Shown here: in pieces, positions 22,201-34,600 of the stretch | How positions within the stretch are numbered: position 1 is the stretch's first letter | Layout of the letters: each line of letters starts with the position of its first letter | DNA from: Gigaspora margarita | Taxonomy: Eukaryota; Glomeromycota; Glomeromycetes; Diversisporales; Gigasporaceae | Reading direction: 5' to 3' | NCBI GenBank assembly: GCA_009809945.1 | Contig: WTPW01000561.1 | Span: forward strand, 144,592 to 208,591 | DNA length: 64,000 bases | Notes under the pieces: generated by a model | The model's input: only the letters and a program-made list of their open reading frames with translations | What the model was told of the DNA's origin: nothing | Database searches by the model: none | Translations under genes and position numbers: made by a program

Positions 22201-24400
22201 ATTGCAAGTACTGAAAATAACCGCATTTCCAAAAAATTTATTTTGTTTGTTAATATCCTTTTTAAATAAAACTATGATCGTAAACATAGATCTCACTTTT
22301 AAGTCGACAAATTAAGTTCACTCTTCAAGTCATTTCATTCATCAACTTATTGAATCGAAGTATATTTGCGATTACTATATTTAATTAGAATATTAAATTC
22401 ATAATCTAAACTACTTTAATGCAATGCTCCACATACAATTTTTAAATTTATATGTTTTAATAAATTCTCAAAAAAAATAATAATAATAATCATTGTTTCT
22501 AATACTAAAATTTCCAACATTTTAAATTGAATGCACAGATGTTACAAAAGATTTCACCTACAGCTATTCGATGGCGGTTAAAAATACACCATATACGTAC
22601 TGGTCATGAATGCGTCCAAAGGAGTTCTCAAACACTTTAGTCAATCGGACAGTATACTGGAATAAATCAGTAAATATTTTTAATCAGTAAAAAAATGGTA
22701 TACCGAATGATTAAGACATGTGATGATAGTTTAATATGTCAGAGAGAATAATTTAATTATTTATCTGACCAAGAGTATTTATAATAACAAATGGAAGTTA
22801 ACAATAAATGGAGCTGAAAATTTTCATTAGTTGACTTAAAAGAATTGTTCAAGTACGTCCATCTTTTTTACCGTTATATTTTCATTATCTAATTATTATC
22901 TTATTACTCACGTTAAAAATTTTCGCAGAAAATAAAAAAAAAAACATTTTTGGTTTATTCGCTTGCAGGAAATTTTGAAAAAGAAAAGAAATTTAGAATT
23001 GTTGTAGTTTGTTATTTATCTTTTAATCCGTCGTTTATTTCGAATTGTTAAAACAATAATCGTTAAGTGGTAATTAATAATAATATAATAAGGGTGTTTG
23101 TTCAAGCATAAATTGCAATCAATATTTTAATTTATTGTAATACTTGAGAAGCAACAAGTTCATCAATTAATCATATCGAGGGAGATAAGCTTGAGAACTT
23201 CCTAAATCACATTATAAAGCATTTTAAAACAATCTATTAATTTATATCGGCATTATTTGTGATAATAATTGGGAGTATACTGCTTTTCACACTTTAAAAC
23301 TAACTTTTGATGGAATGTAAATTCTGTGAATTGTTTAGTATGTACTGTAATTTAAGAACATTCGATTCTACTCTTTCATTTTTTAAATCTCAAAAATTCA
23401 TATTCAATTTTTAAGAAAAATCGATTTCTTTTATTGATCAGGTTATTGAAAAATTAGATCGATAAATTTGAAGTACAAGATATAACATTTTTACTTTAAT
23501 TTGAAAAAATGTATACTGTATAATTTGATTTGCACTCAATTCAATAAATATATATTTTCTAACCGTCAAAAATCATTAAATAAAAATTTATTTATTTAAT
23601 GAAACGTAAATTGTCAACAGGCTACAAACGTTTACAATTATTGACTAAGTGAAATTCTACTTACATTCATTCTTTCATTCATTCCCGTCAATTTAATCGT
23701 CAAGTCTGAAGACTATTACCAAATGTAAGAATTCTTTTATTTTCATCATTACTCCATCTTTTTTTAGCTCATTCGCATTAGTTTAGCGATGAACTTAAAA
23801 TTATTATAGTAGAAATAGTGTTAGCCAATTGCTGCACTGATCTGATTGAACACAACAAATTAATTGTATTAGACAATTGATATATAAGGTTTTAAATCTA
23901 AGGACAACACTTAGTAAGCGTACATTATCTAAGTAAATTGATCATGTTGATTATGTTCATTGATGGATCGTATTTAATTTCATGATTACTTTTCAACGAG
24001 AATTAAACCCATTTTTAAGCTGATATATTTTTTAATGTAAGTTGCTCATGTCCATTGTTCTTTGTTTTACCATTACGCAATCTTCTAATTTCATTTATAT
24101 GTTTATTTGTATGTCTAGAAGAAAAAGCACGATGAATTAAATAAGCTTCATAGTAAAATGCAGAAATACCAATGTATGCAATTTTACAAAGTGTAAAATT
24201 AAAAGTCACGTGTATTAGAAATTATTCACATATAAATAACATTTTAAAAAATTGTTCTGCATTATTTGTCATACTGGCTACCTTGTTTAGTGCAATACGG
24301 CAGCAGGCCTAACATTGCCCACAAAAAAAAAAAATGCAGCTTACATTATAAATACATCACATGATGACATTCTTTGGTATATCGTATGAATTGTTAGTTA

Positions 24401-24463
24401 GGCCACGCAAAGTTGATTTTTCGTTTTGCATTACATGGATTTAAAAATTCAGGACGGACGGAC

Positions 24464-24500
<37 letters not shown>

Positions 24501-24764
24501 TTTTTNNNNNNNNNNNNNNNNNNNNNNNNNNNNNNNNNNNNNNNNNNNNNNNNNNNNNNNNNNNNNNNNNNNNNNNNNNNNNNNNNNNNNNNNNNNNNNN
24601 NNNNNNNNNNNNNNNNNNNNNNNNNNNNNNNNNNNNNNNNNNNNNNNNNNNNNNNNNNNNNNNNNNNNNNNNNNNNNNNNNNNNNNNNNNNNNNNNNNNN
24701 NNNGAAAAAATTGAAAAAATGGGACGGCGGGTAATGCAAAACGAAAAATCAACTTTGCGTGGCC
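24401..24764. mobile_element. TA-flanked MITE of the aggcc...caaa family, member 2, around an N gap
   Basis: The left ggccacgcaaagttgatttt (continuing ...cgttttgcattac, 33 bp) is repeated in exact inverse at 24732-24764. TA borders both ends. The middle holds poly-T and then 198 N (24506-24703). The assembly gap sits in the loop of a near-perfect hairpin, so it probably results from that structure. The true length is unknown. Confidence 0.75.
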
Positions 24765-25786
24765 TTATATACAGCAGTATACAGTATATACTCTTACTAA
24801 TAATATAATTAAAAATCTATTAACATTTATTTAATAATCATTAATAAAATGAATGAACAAAAAGAAGATTTTGTGACTCATGCCATAAGTTACATGGCAA
24901 AAATATGAAAAAATTTTCAATAAAAAAAGAATAAAATTGGCAACTTGTCATAATTATTACTTGCTTTAATTTTTCTAATTATATACTTAATATTTTTTTA
25001 TATATAAACTTATATGCGCTTGCATTTCAATATTAATTTAAAGCTATTATTATTAAGCCAATTGGTAAAATATTTATCGCTACTAATCTTGGTTAAAAAA
25101 TAAAAAAAAACAAAAGAAATTACGCGTTTAACTATGACGCAGCATTTTCTTGTGGGCGATGCTAGATCTGCTGCATTGCAGCAATTAAGGTGAATAGCCG
25201 CTTGTTTATACTGAGTTTTTTTAAAAAAATAAAAATAGCTCTTGAAAATTATTTTGTCAGAAATTAAATTAAATAACTAATTATACAGTTAATTTTAGCT
25301 TATAAATTGCGTAATTAATCTTAGATCTGTATCAATATGCCAGATATTAAACTAAAAAAAAAAAAATCTATTATTAAATATCAAATTTGAATTTTACCCA
25401 AAGTTTCGCTGATTCTGGTGTAACGTTGACAATCAAAACAACATTTATCATAAAACTCGGTTAAGAAACCACCTTTGCGCACTAACAAAAAAATCATTGC
25501 AAAAATTTAGTATAATATAAAATCAACCACTAATTGTAACTTACCCTAACTAGGATATCAAATTTTAAAAAGAAGGTGACATGCAAATAATCCTAGCCAA
25601 TTAGAAACCTGGGAAAATTCGTAAAACAAGTAAATATAAGGGGAAATATTAGAAATGAATAAGATATTTTGGTCTATTTTAAATTTCAATTTAAATATCA
25701 CAACAATTACCAAAACGACTTCCCTTATATCGTCCCACTAACATAGAATGAACTGGGATATAGATTACAATCTAATATAGCTCGAA
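24765..25786. repeat. Partial duplicate of 29980-30450, no gene
   Basis: 24240-24290 and 25220-25760 align with 29980-30500 (landmarks: cattttaaaaaattg, aattatacag, ttataaattgcgtaattaatctta, atgaataagat(a)ttttggtc). About 24290-25130 is extra here relative to the other copy and includes the MITE at 24401. Non-coding. Confidence 0.6.
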
Positions 25787-26117
25787 TAGTTCTTTCATGA
25801 TGATTAGCTGACAAATTTTCCTGTAAATCGGTGTAAGGATTAATTTTATAAAATTGTTTGGCAATTATTGAGCTATTGAATTTAAAATATTTTATCTAAA
25901 ATAATTTATTTGATTCTAACGACTCTCGATATATATACTTCAAAAATTAATAATTACCTGTTTGATAATTATTAGGTATATCATCATAAACTTCTAATGA
26001 ATCATCAAAGTTTGAATTAAAATGTTGTAGAACTCTATATTTATGAGGTTGTGTTGCTTTATGAACAAAAATTATGAGTTCGTCATGTATTCTTTCAACT
26101 TCTCTTAGTAAATTCTG
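25787..26117 (-). pseudogene. Fragment of an unidentified multi-exon gene
   Basis: Reading the minus strand, a polypyrimidine tract and acceptor (ttttcttttcag, near 26118) precede an open stretch. It begins NLLREVERIHDELIIFVHK and ends IPNNYQT near 25965, where a gtaatta donor follows. After about 130 bases an acceptor (ccgatttacag) leads into a second short open piece near 25816. The coding-like reading and correct splice signals suggest a genuine 3' gene end. In the two other copies (2930-3730 and 30545-31300) the same frame is broken. No 5' exons or known domain were found, so it is called a fragment. Confidence 0.4.
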
Positions 26118-26129
26118 AAAAGAAAAATT

Positions 26130-27480
26130 TAAAATTTTCGCAGATTGTCCTTTATCATTTTGTTGATCCGTCGTTTATTTCGAATTGTAAAAACAATAGT
26201 CGTTAAGTAGTAATAATAGTAGAGTTGATTGTTCAAGCATAAATTGCAATCAAAATTTAATTTATTGTAATACTTGAGCAACAACACATTCATAAATAAT
26301 CACAAATTAATCATCACGATCACTAACTAATCTCATCGAGTGTGACACTTGAGAACATCAAAATCACATCATAATGCTTTTTAAAACAATCTATTAATTT
26401 ATATCGGAAATTACTTGTGTGATAATAATTGGGAGTATAATCTATTAATTTATATCGGATATTACTTGTGTGATAATAATTGGGAGTATAATCTATTAAT
26501 TTATATCGGATTTTTCTTGTGTGATAATAATTGGGAGTATAATGCTTTTCACATTTTAAAACTAACTTTTGATGGAATCTAAATTCTGTGAATTTTTTAG
26601 TATGTAATTTAAGAGCATTCGATTCTACTCCTTTCATTTTTTAAACCCCAAGAATTTCTTATTCGATTTTTAAGAAAAATTGAATTCTTTTACAGCTCAG
26701 ATTCTTGATAAGAACAAGATATAGCATTTTTACTTTAATTAGAAAAAAGTATGCTGTATTATTTAAATTGTACTCAATTAAATGTGCAGTATATATATTT
26801 TCTAGCTCTCAGTAATCATCAAATAGAAATTTGTTTATGAAGCGTAAATTGCCGACAGTCCACAATTCGCTTACAATTATTGACTAAGTTAATTCTGTTT
26901 ACTTTTCATTCAATCATTCATTTATGTCAATTTAGTCGTCAAGCCTGAAGACTATTACAAATGTAATAATTCTTTTTTTTCATTATCACTTCCACTTTTT
27001 TAGCTCATTCGCGTTGGTTTAGGCGATGAACTTAAAAATTATTATTAGTAGACGTAGTGTTGCATAGTTGCAAACTGATTGCGATTGAACATATTAAATT
27101 GATATAGATATATAAAATTTTATATCTAATAACAACGAGTAACTAAGTAAATTGATCATGTTGATTATGTTCATATTGAACATATTGATTATGCTCATTG
27201 ATGGATCATATTTAATTTCGTGATGACTTTTCAGTGACAATTAACCCTATTTTTCGGCTGATGTATTTTGGATATAAGCTGCTCATGTTCATTGTTCTTT
27301 GTTTTTACATTTGCGCAATATTATAATTTCATTTATATGCTTGGTTAGTATATCTAGAAAAAAAAAAAAGCTCGATTAATTAAATAAACTACATAATCGA
27401 CTGCAGAAATACCGATGTGATGCGATTTTACGTAGTGAAACATTTAAAATCATGTGTATTAGGCAATTATAAACATATAA
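26130..27480. repeat. Partial duplicate of 22990-24230
   Basis: Collinear with the distal 5' flank of Sel1-kinase copy A (cgtcgtttatttcgaattgt, gttcaagcataaattgcaat, cgtcaag(t/c)ctgaagactatta, ttgatcatgttgattatgtt). The kinase gene itself is absent, so this is a truncated duplicate or the residue of a deleted copy. Confidence 0.75.
26387..26540. repeat. 51-bp unit repeated three times
   Basis: Unit landmarks are tctattaatttatatcgga and gtgtgataataattgggagt. Three nearly identical copies stand where the homologous sequence at 23230-23280 has one. Because 51 is a multiple of 3 it keeps an open minus-strand frame (YTPNYYHTSNIRYKLID per unit, 26323-26637). That frame is interrupted in the homologue, so I do not call it a gene. 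Confidence 0.8.
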
Positions 27481-27489
27481 CTAGCACAT

Positions 27490-27840
27490 GATCATGCGGC
27501 GGCTGCGCCGCCAAATACCAACCAACTATATAATTAGATTTGTAGATGGCATAATAGCATATGGCACTCAAGATTGTTTATAGTCGACTTAAATTTAATA
27601 AATTGGCTAAGCTGATGTTTAAAAATCAGATTAGCGTTTATACCCAAATCGACTATTCTTAGTGTATAACATATGTATAATGGACTTGTTTTAAGCTAAC
27701 CTTAGATTTTTATGGTTTGGCCTTGCTTCGCTCAGTGGCTTTAAGCTAGCATTTTGGCCTCGCTTCGCTCGGCCGTCTTAAGCTAGCCTTGCATTTTTAT
27801 GTTTTGGTCTCGCTTTACTCGGTGGATTCAAACACTATAT
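27490..27840. repeat. GC-rich hairpin and short tandem repeat
   Basis: A perfect hairpin ggcggctgcgccgcc lies at about 27497. At 27690-27835 a unit of about 50-60 bases (ttaagctagc...ttttatg...ttggcctcgcttcgctcgg) is repeated about three times. Confidence 0.55.
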
Positions 27841-27889
27841 TTTAGTTTTTTGTCCATGCCTCTGATACTGGAATTTTTTATTGTCATTA

Positions 27890-28530
27890 TTTTCATCAAG
27901 AGTTAGGGTAAGCTTGCATTAAAATTTTCATGATTTCTTCTGAGTTACGTAAGAAAATTCTGTAACCCTTACCTGCTATTCTTGTGACCACAATGTAGTT
28001 AAGTTAGTTTGTATTAGAATCACCTTGATTTCTATGAGGTTTTGTTTGAATTAGTTTACATTGAAGTTATTAGTTCCTTCGTAAAGAAATCTGTTGCAAA
28101 GCCTACCCGCTATTTTGGTGACTACAGTACGTGATTAAGGCTAAATTAATTTGCAATGAAATTATCGTATTAAAATTATTATGATTTCTGTCATGAGTTA
28201 CCATAAAAATCCTGTTAAAAAACATACTATTTCGGCTGCCACGGTATCAGTTAGAGATGGTTTGCATTGGTACTGTTTTTTATTTTCTATGTGGTTGAGT
28301 GAGTTAGTTGCATTGGAATTATATCGCAAGTTAAGAGTTAGCTTGTATTGGAATCATTGCGAATAACTATAAAAAATTCTGCTTAGTTAGGATTGAGTTT
28401 GCATTAACCTGTATTATATAAATTACTGTAAGCTTGTGTTAATTTGCATTGGAATTATTATGGTTTCTATCGTGAGATACTGTAAAAATTTAGTTACAAA
28501 TCTTACTATTTTGGCGATACACAGCATGTA
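27890..28530. repeat. Degenerate tandem repeat, about 125-bp unit
   Basis: About five diverged units carry tgcattggaattattatg-like, gatttctatcgtgagttac-like and ctattttggtgactac-like strings. No convincing coding potential in either strand. Confidence 0.55.
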
Positions 28531-28707
28531 ACTCACTAACGCATGTTATTAACGTATATCTCAGTTAATCTAACATTCGCAAAGTAAACATAACAGATGA
28601 AATCATAATCCTTATAAAGTTAGCTGATTTAAATATCAAGTGTTTATGCATATATATGTAAGGTTTGGGCATCATTTTGAATATTAAGATAGGATATGAT
28701 CCGTATT

Positions 28708-28875
28708 ACTTCATTATTTTACTGACAAGTTCATTTTAAAGACAGCCTATTTTACTGAAGCTCATTTCACTGACAATAATTCTAACCTGACCCTAACGAT
28801 AATGACTGAAATTACTTTGTCTGTGAAATGAACTTTGGTGAAATAGACTCAGTGAAATGAACTTGTCGGTGAATA
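28708..28875. mobile_element. Foldback/MITE-like hairpin, about 165 bp
   Basis: The left arm attattttactgacaagttc corresponds to the inverse of the right arm (attattcaccgacaagttc), and the match extends through catttcactgac-type strings along most of the element. No clear target duplication. Confidence 0.55.
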
Positions 28876-29450
28876 ATTTATAGGATAAAAGTAAAACAGG
28901 CGTAAAACAGGAATCACTTGGTGGTAAGTAAAGATAATCATACGGAATCAAACTTGGAAATTCCTGGTAACATGTAACTTAATTAAAAATTAATGTAAAT
29001 CATTTTCTTATTAGATCGCAAACATCATACAATTCACACGATTACACATAAATGCAATATACTTGTATAATTGATATGAGAATTCAAACTGGTTCCAAAA
29101 TTCTAAATCGGCATAGCAATATCGGCTAGCCCAGTCTATAAACAGTAGAATTTTTAGCGATCTTAAGTAAATTAAATCCGACGTTATCATGTATGATGAC
29201 GATCAAACAACAAAATGAGGTTTACAATGAACAAACTTAGCCAACGAAAGAATCCTTCGTTTAAGGCTTTCGTCATTTCTTTGAAAATCAGAGATTATCA
29301 ATTCATCAAGCCAGTAAAAAATCCGAAGAAATAAAAACAAAAATGAAAAAAATAACAATCAAAGTTATAAATTATATAGGTCGGAATATTTATAAAACCG
29401 ATAAAAGACAGTTTAATAAGTACCGATCTATTTTATAAATTTTATAAAGN

Positions 29451-29760
29451 GTATACGTGTACAAGTATACTTGTATACGTGTACAAGTATACTTGTATAC
29501 GTGTACAAGTATACTTGTATACGTGTACAAGTATACTTGTATACGTGTACAAGTATACTTGTATACGTGTACAAGTATACTTGTATACGTGTACAAGTAT
29601 ACTTGTATACGTGTACAAGTATACTTGTATACGTGTACAAGTATACTTGTATACGTGTACAAGTATACTTGTATACGTGTACAAGTATACTTGTATACGT
29701 GTACAAGTATACTTGTATACGTGTACAAGTATACTTGTATACGTATACTAGTATACTAGT
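29451..29760. repeat. 22-bp palindromic minisatellite, about 13-14 copies
   Basis: The unit gtatacgtgtacaagtatac plus tt is repeated with no variation for about 300 bases. It ends in gtatactagtatactagtat. Each unit contains the palindromes gtatac and aagtatactt, so either strand can pair with itself. A single N at 29450 marks an assembly uncertainty directly before the array. Open frames across it in all six frames are a consequence of the stop-free unit, not genes. Confidence 0.95.
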
Positions 29761-29974
29761 ATAGAAAAACGCAAAAAGCAAATTTCCTTTTTTATATATT
29801 ACGAGGAAATTATTTTGATGATCAAATGCACGAATATAACACAAATTTCTGTAAGCAGTAGAACTACCAACCGTGTATAGTAAAGATTATTTACACCACA
29901 TGAGCTTACACAGTAAACTCGTTACACGGCATAACCATCTTTGGTAAAAAGGATCGGGCAAAATTGAATACCCT

Positions 29975-31300
29975 TAAATAACATTTTAAAAAATTGATCT
30001 GCATTATTGTCACACTGGGTACCTTGGGTAATTTTTTTATACATGTGATAGAGTTTCCCTCTAAAATTACGCAATAAACGGCGCGGCAATTAATGTGAAC
30101 TGCTGCCTAAAAAAAAGTAAAGTTCGCAATTTTATTTTGCAGAAATTAAAATAAAATAACCAATTATACAGCAAAATTGAGCTCATAAATTGCGTAATTA
30201 ATCTTAATCTGTATCAATATACTGTACAAGATAAAAAAAATTTAATAAATATCAAATATGACGTTTATATAAAATAATATTTGAGCTTGTTCAGCAAAAG
30301 AAACCTCTAATAATCATTAAATTAAATAAATAAGTAAATATAGGGGAAATATTAAGAATGAATAAGATTTTTGGTCCATTTTAAATTTCAATTTGGATAT
30401 TTCAGCAATTGCCAAAACGACTTGAATATTATAGTATCCTTTATCTCGCTAACATAGAATGAGCAGCGATATAGTTTACAATCTAATATAGTTTGATAGT
30501 TCGATCATAGATCAAACATGATAATTAGCTGACAAATTTGCATGTAAACCAGTAAAAGGGATAATTTTATAAATTTGGTTGGCAATTATTGAATACGGTA
30601 TCAAAGTTTGAATTTAAAATATTCTATTTAAAAATAATTGATCCGATTCTGCCACTCTCGATATATATCCTTTAAAAATCAATGATTATCTGCTAATAAT
30701 GAGGTATATAATCATAAAAACTTCTAATGCAAAACTTGTGAGATTCATCAAGATTTGAAGTAGAATATTGTGGAACTCTATATTTATTCGGTTGTGTTGC
30801 TTTATGACCAAAAATTACGACTTAGTCATGTATTCTTTCAACTTCTCCAAAATTGCTATTTAAAAATAAATATTAGTTCTGAAAATAAAAATGTAAATAA
30901 GATTAAACAATAAATGCCAATAACGTAGGAGGCATCCTACCCAAACATTCAACCAACAACGGAATAAAAAAATCGATTAGTTTCAAAGTAAAACTCTATA
31001 ATATTAAATACGTTTAAAATTTACAGAACATAAAATTTAGTTATTGGGTACATATGAATCTTTTCATCTCGTTAAAAAGATTTATCACTAACTATCGAAA
31101 GATATTTTTTTTTCTATAATTTGACCAGTGAATCTTCTTGATATTGAGCTCATGCAGGAGATAAAACTCAAAGTTTCGGTCTATACATCACCATTGATCA
31201 CCATTGGACTGAGTGAATCGAAGTATAAGATTTGGTTCTAATGAGATTTATGAAATACTTATTTTCCATACTTTTATATTACAACTGATCTCGTCATAAT
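29975..31300. repeat. Flank duplicate joining the 24.2-26.1 kb and 2.9-3.7 kb homologies
   Basis: 29980-30900 matches 24240-26150 minus its insertions, and 30545-31300 matches 2930-3730. It continues directly into Sel1-kinase segment B. The minus-strand exon visible at 25965-26117 is broken here (a stop after ERIHD). Confidence 0.65.
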
Positions 31301-34300
31301 TCAATTAGTAGATAAAAATGATGTAACTTATTTTATCCAATCTGAAACACTTCTAATAAGAAACAGGAGAAGAAAATTAGGACTTTCACCATCAACTGCA
31401 ATATGGTAATTCGGAAATTTTGACGTCTACTATGGCTTTACTTATTAACCAAAAATCGTTTAAATTTTTGGGCATTTTTAAATTATAGTCAAATGCAATA
31501 AATGCAGGCGGCGAACAGACTTACCTTATAAAATATATATATGTGTGCTTATCTATACTGAGCATATATATTATTGATATATAACATTTGAAATAAACAT
31601 TTCTAAAAAACTTGATGAGATCAGCCGAAGTTATACAGTATTATAAATACAAAAATTTTATCATTGACAGATTAGCATTATTAACCCTAATGGGACAAGA
31701 TAAAAGTTTTATTTACATACATTCTCGATTAAGATTTAAAAATAATTTTCTAAATATTAACTTTCGTTCATTAAAAATAATATTTTGATCCACTAATACG
31801 GTATTTTTTAATTTTGCATCAGTAAAGAAAAATCACAGAAAAACGAACGATTGAGTGTTTTATTGTAAATTTTTTTGAATCATAAGTAACACAGTAAATC
31901 TATCCAGCTACTATTTTTTCACGATGAAGCCAAGATCATTTATCCAAATCAAAAACATCACATGTTATAAATCAGTGATGATGTTTTTTGATGGACATTA
32001 GATTTTGATATATTATATAATAAATATTAAATTGGGAAATAGACGGGATCCGTATAGTTCCAGACCGCAAATTCGTAGGTCACAGTCAAAATTTAAATAT
32101 GCAGTATACCACTAAATAATTTATGTGTTTTCAGATATGAACATTTGGGATCGAATGAATCTTTTTTTTTTTTTATGCATCCTGTAATCAATACGAATCT
32201 TTTACAGGAATTTTATTTTGCTTATTGTTTGGACTTAAATTCATTTCCTCTGTTTCAGAAATTAACATAGTAATCATCTAGAACTATGAATTAATGCTAC
32301 TAGAATTGTGATATCAGATTTACAAATTAGAATTATTCAATTGCCAAATCTTGCAACTGACTATCGATTGGGTTTGTATTAATCAATTTACTAGAATAAT
32401 AATAATTCGGATGTTTTGGTTTGACCGGTTCTGGTTTAATTTTATCAGCTTCTAAGATTCGGTTCTTAATATCGTTATCATCTTGGTTCATTTCATCTAA
32501 CCAACGAGCAACCTCGTTAACAATTATAGCAGAAGTTGGTCGTTTATTAGGATCATTATCCATGCAACTACTAGATAATCTAACATAAAATTCTGGAGCG
32601 CGAGTACATTCAGGTCTTGTTCCATTAATAATCTTAAATTGAAGATTAATAACAAACGGAGTTCCATCAAAAGCTCTTCTTCCCATTGATATTTCAGTCA
32701 TAATGATCCCAAGACTGTAAATATCTGATGATTTCGTATATGATTGACCTAGTAAAACTTCAGGTGCTATATAAGGCATAACTCCGTAAATTTTTCCATC
32801 ATTTTTTCCTCCTGAAAGACCAAGATCTGTGATGTAAGCACTATCAAGCTCACTTTGCAAAATGTTTCCAGTGTGTAAATCACTATGAACAAGTTCCTGA
32901 GAATGAATCGATTCGAGATCCGAAGCTATACAATACAAAATATTTAATTTATCTTTCCAACTCATCTTTGATCCTTGCTCAAGATTCTGACTTAATGATC
33001 CTTTGTCCGCATGTCTCATTGCGATGATATAATCATTATTTTTCGATACACCATAACATTCTAAAAAAGATGGATTCTCGTATCCAATTTCACAATAATT
33101 TTTCAACTCATTAACAAAGTCTTTAGAATTATCGTACGATCCACGAATCTCTTTGAGTGCAACAGGTACAGAATTATTATTAATTCTATCAAACCAAAGT
33201 GCATAATATACTGTCGCAAAGCCACCTTTTCCAATTTCTTTTATATNTTTAAANTCACNGTAATCAATCCAANATAATTTATATTTATNATCATCTAGTA
33301 NGTTTTTAAGGNCANGATCAATATCAAGTGATTTATTAATTTTACTAGTTTTCAAAAGATTTCTGTATTTTCTAAACCAATGATTTGCACTCTGAATATC
33401 TCTTTGTACTCCGATACCGTTACGATAACAAAAAGCAACATTTTTCATACTATTCATATCACCCATATCAGCAGATTTCTTAACATATTCAAATGCTTTA
33501 TTATAATCTCGTTTTACTCCTCTTCCGGCATCATAACATGCACCAACACTACATATCCCACTAATATGACCCATATTTGCTGATTTCATATAATATTTGA
33601 ATGCTTCCTGATAATTTGTTTCGACTCCAATTCCATGATCATAACAAACACCGACTCCAAATATTCCATTAACATTATCTAGATCTGCGGCTTTTTTATA
33701 ATATTCAAAACTTTTCTTCTCATCTTTTTCAATTCCGATTCCATTAGCATAACAATAACCAACATTAGAAATCCCAAGTGTATTTCCTAATTCAGCAGTT
33801 TTCATATTATATTCAAAAGCTTTCTTCTCATCTTTTTCAACTCCGATTCCGTGTCGATAACAAAAACCAACATCATTAATTGCAACAGCGTTTCCTAATT
33901 CAACAGCTTTCATATAATATTCAAAAGCTTTCTTCTCATCTTTTTCAACTCCAATTCCATGTTGATAATTACAACCGAGTTCACGAAGTTTATTAGAATC
34001 CATTGTTTTAAACATGAAAACAAAGTGTCCGATAAACAAGTATATAAGTTAAATATAAAATGATTTTTAATATTTACAAACTAGGATTAATGCAAGCAGT
34101 GCCACGTAGTAAAAATATCATGTGCGTGCTTACAAATATTTGTGTACTGATCTTTTACTATATGTATAAATTTGTGTTTGAGTTCAACTAAATTACATTA
34201 ACTGGTAACTTGAGATTTACTGATGAAATTGAATGCGGTTTTAAATACAAGATATTTACTTAAGGAAAGTTTCACAATTATAAAATGTGATTTGATATAT

Positions 34301-34600
34301 AGAATAATAAAAAAAAATTGTACAAAATCCTATTTAATACTTCAATTGATCCTATGATGCTTTGTTTAAAAAATTTATTATTTTTTAAATTTTGAAAGTT
34401 TGCACAAGGTCGTGTCCGTAATCCAAAGTGGGTGGCTGCGTATGAACGTCTCATTTTTTCGAGTTTTCCATGGAAACCTTTTCACTTTAATTACTTTAAG
34501 CAATATTATCTACTTTTACTTGTTACTTCCTCTTTGAATGGCTTTTCTTACCCCTCGTTTATATTTGACATTAAAATTAATTTTCGGATCTTTTTTTTTT
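31300..34600. repeat. Segmental duplication copy B
   Basis: Collinear with copies A and C from the shared 3' landmark (gtagataaaaatg, aattaggactttcaccatca) through the kinase gene to cattgtttta and about 550 bases of 5' flank. After 34600 it passes into the satellite array. Confidence 0.8.
32333..34003 (-). CDS. Sel1-repeat protein kinase (TKL-like), copy B
   Basis: Same 556-codon, single-exon organisation as copy A. The ATG at 34003-34001 (MDSNKLRELGCNYQHGIGVE) is the start conserved in all copies; an in-frame ATG four codons upstream (MFKTMDSN) is also possible. Six Sel1 repeats (3-215), kinase domain about 250-500 with GKGGFATV, VALKEIRG, HSDLHTGN, DLGLSGG and YIAPEVL. Eight N bases (33247-33315) fall between the Sel1 and kinase parts, but the frame is maintained across them. 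Differences from A are spread through the Sel1 part (for example GRGVKRD in repeat 5, DLDNVNG in repeat 3), the surface likely to choose partners, while the kinase core is nearly unchanged. Confidence 0.92.
   Translation of the reverse strand: MDSNKLRELGCNYQHGIGVEKDEKKAFEYYMKAVELGNAVAINDVGFCYRHGIGVEKDEKKAFEYNMKTAELGNTLGISNVGYCYANGIGIEKDEKKSFEYYKKAADLDNVNGIFGVGVCYDHGIGVETNYQEAFKYYMKSANMGHISGICSVGACYDAGRGVKRDYNKAFEYVKKSADMGDMNSMKNVAFCYRNGIGVQRDIQSANHWFRKYRNLLKTSKINKSLDIDXXLKNXLDDXKYKLXWIDYXXFKXIKEIGKGGFATVYYALWFDRINNNSVPVALKEIRGSYDNSKDFVNELKNYCEIGYENPSFLECYGVSKNNDYIIAMRHADKGSLSQNLEQGSKMSWKDKLNILYCIASDLESIHSQELVHSDLHTGNILQSELDSAYITDLGLSGGKNDGKIYGVMPYIAPEVLLGQSYTKSSDIYSLGIIMTEISMGRRAFDGTPFVINLQFKIINGTRPECTRAPEFYVRLSSSCMDNDPNKRPTSAIIVNEVARWLDEMNQDDNDIKNRILEADKIKPEPVKPKHPNYYYSSKLINTNPIDSQLQDLAIE

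Larger units (their letters stand above)
18370..24230. repeat. Segmental duplication copy A (Sel1-kinase gene plus flanks)
   Basis: The sequence 3' of the gene (from about 18370, aattaggactttcac, tttgacgtctgctatgg), the gene itself, and the 5' flank to beyond 22500 are collinear with copies at 31300-34600 (B) and 41940-46470 (C). The part 22990-24230 is also present, without a gene, at 26130-27480. Copy A is distinguished by insertions at 18484-18665, 19259-19381 and 21966-22200. Confidence 0.8.

Noticed and set aside
24413..24808. Open frames spanning the N gap
   Set aside because: They consist mainly of N and poly-T; the real structure is a MITE hairpin.
29390..29844. Six overlapping open frames rich in YTYTSILVHVYK-like repeats
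   Set aside because: They arise only because the 22-bp minisatellite unit lacks stops in all frames.
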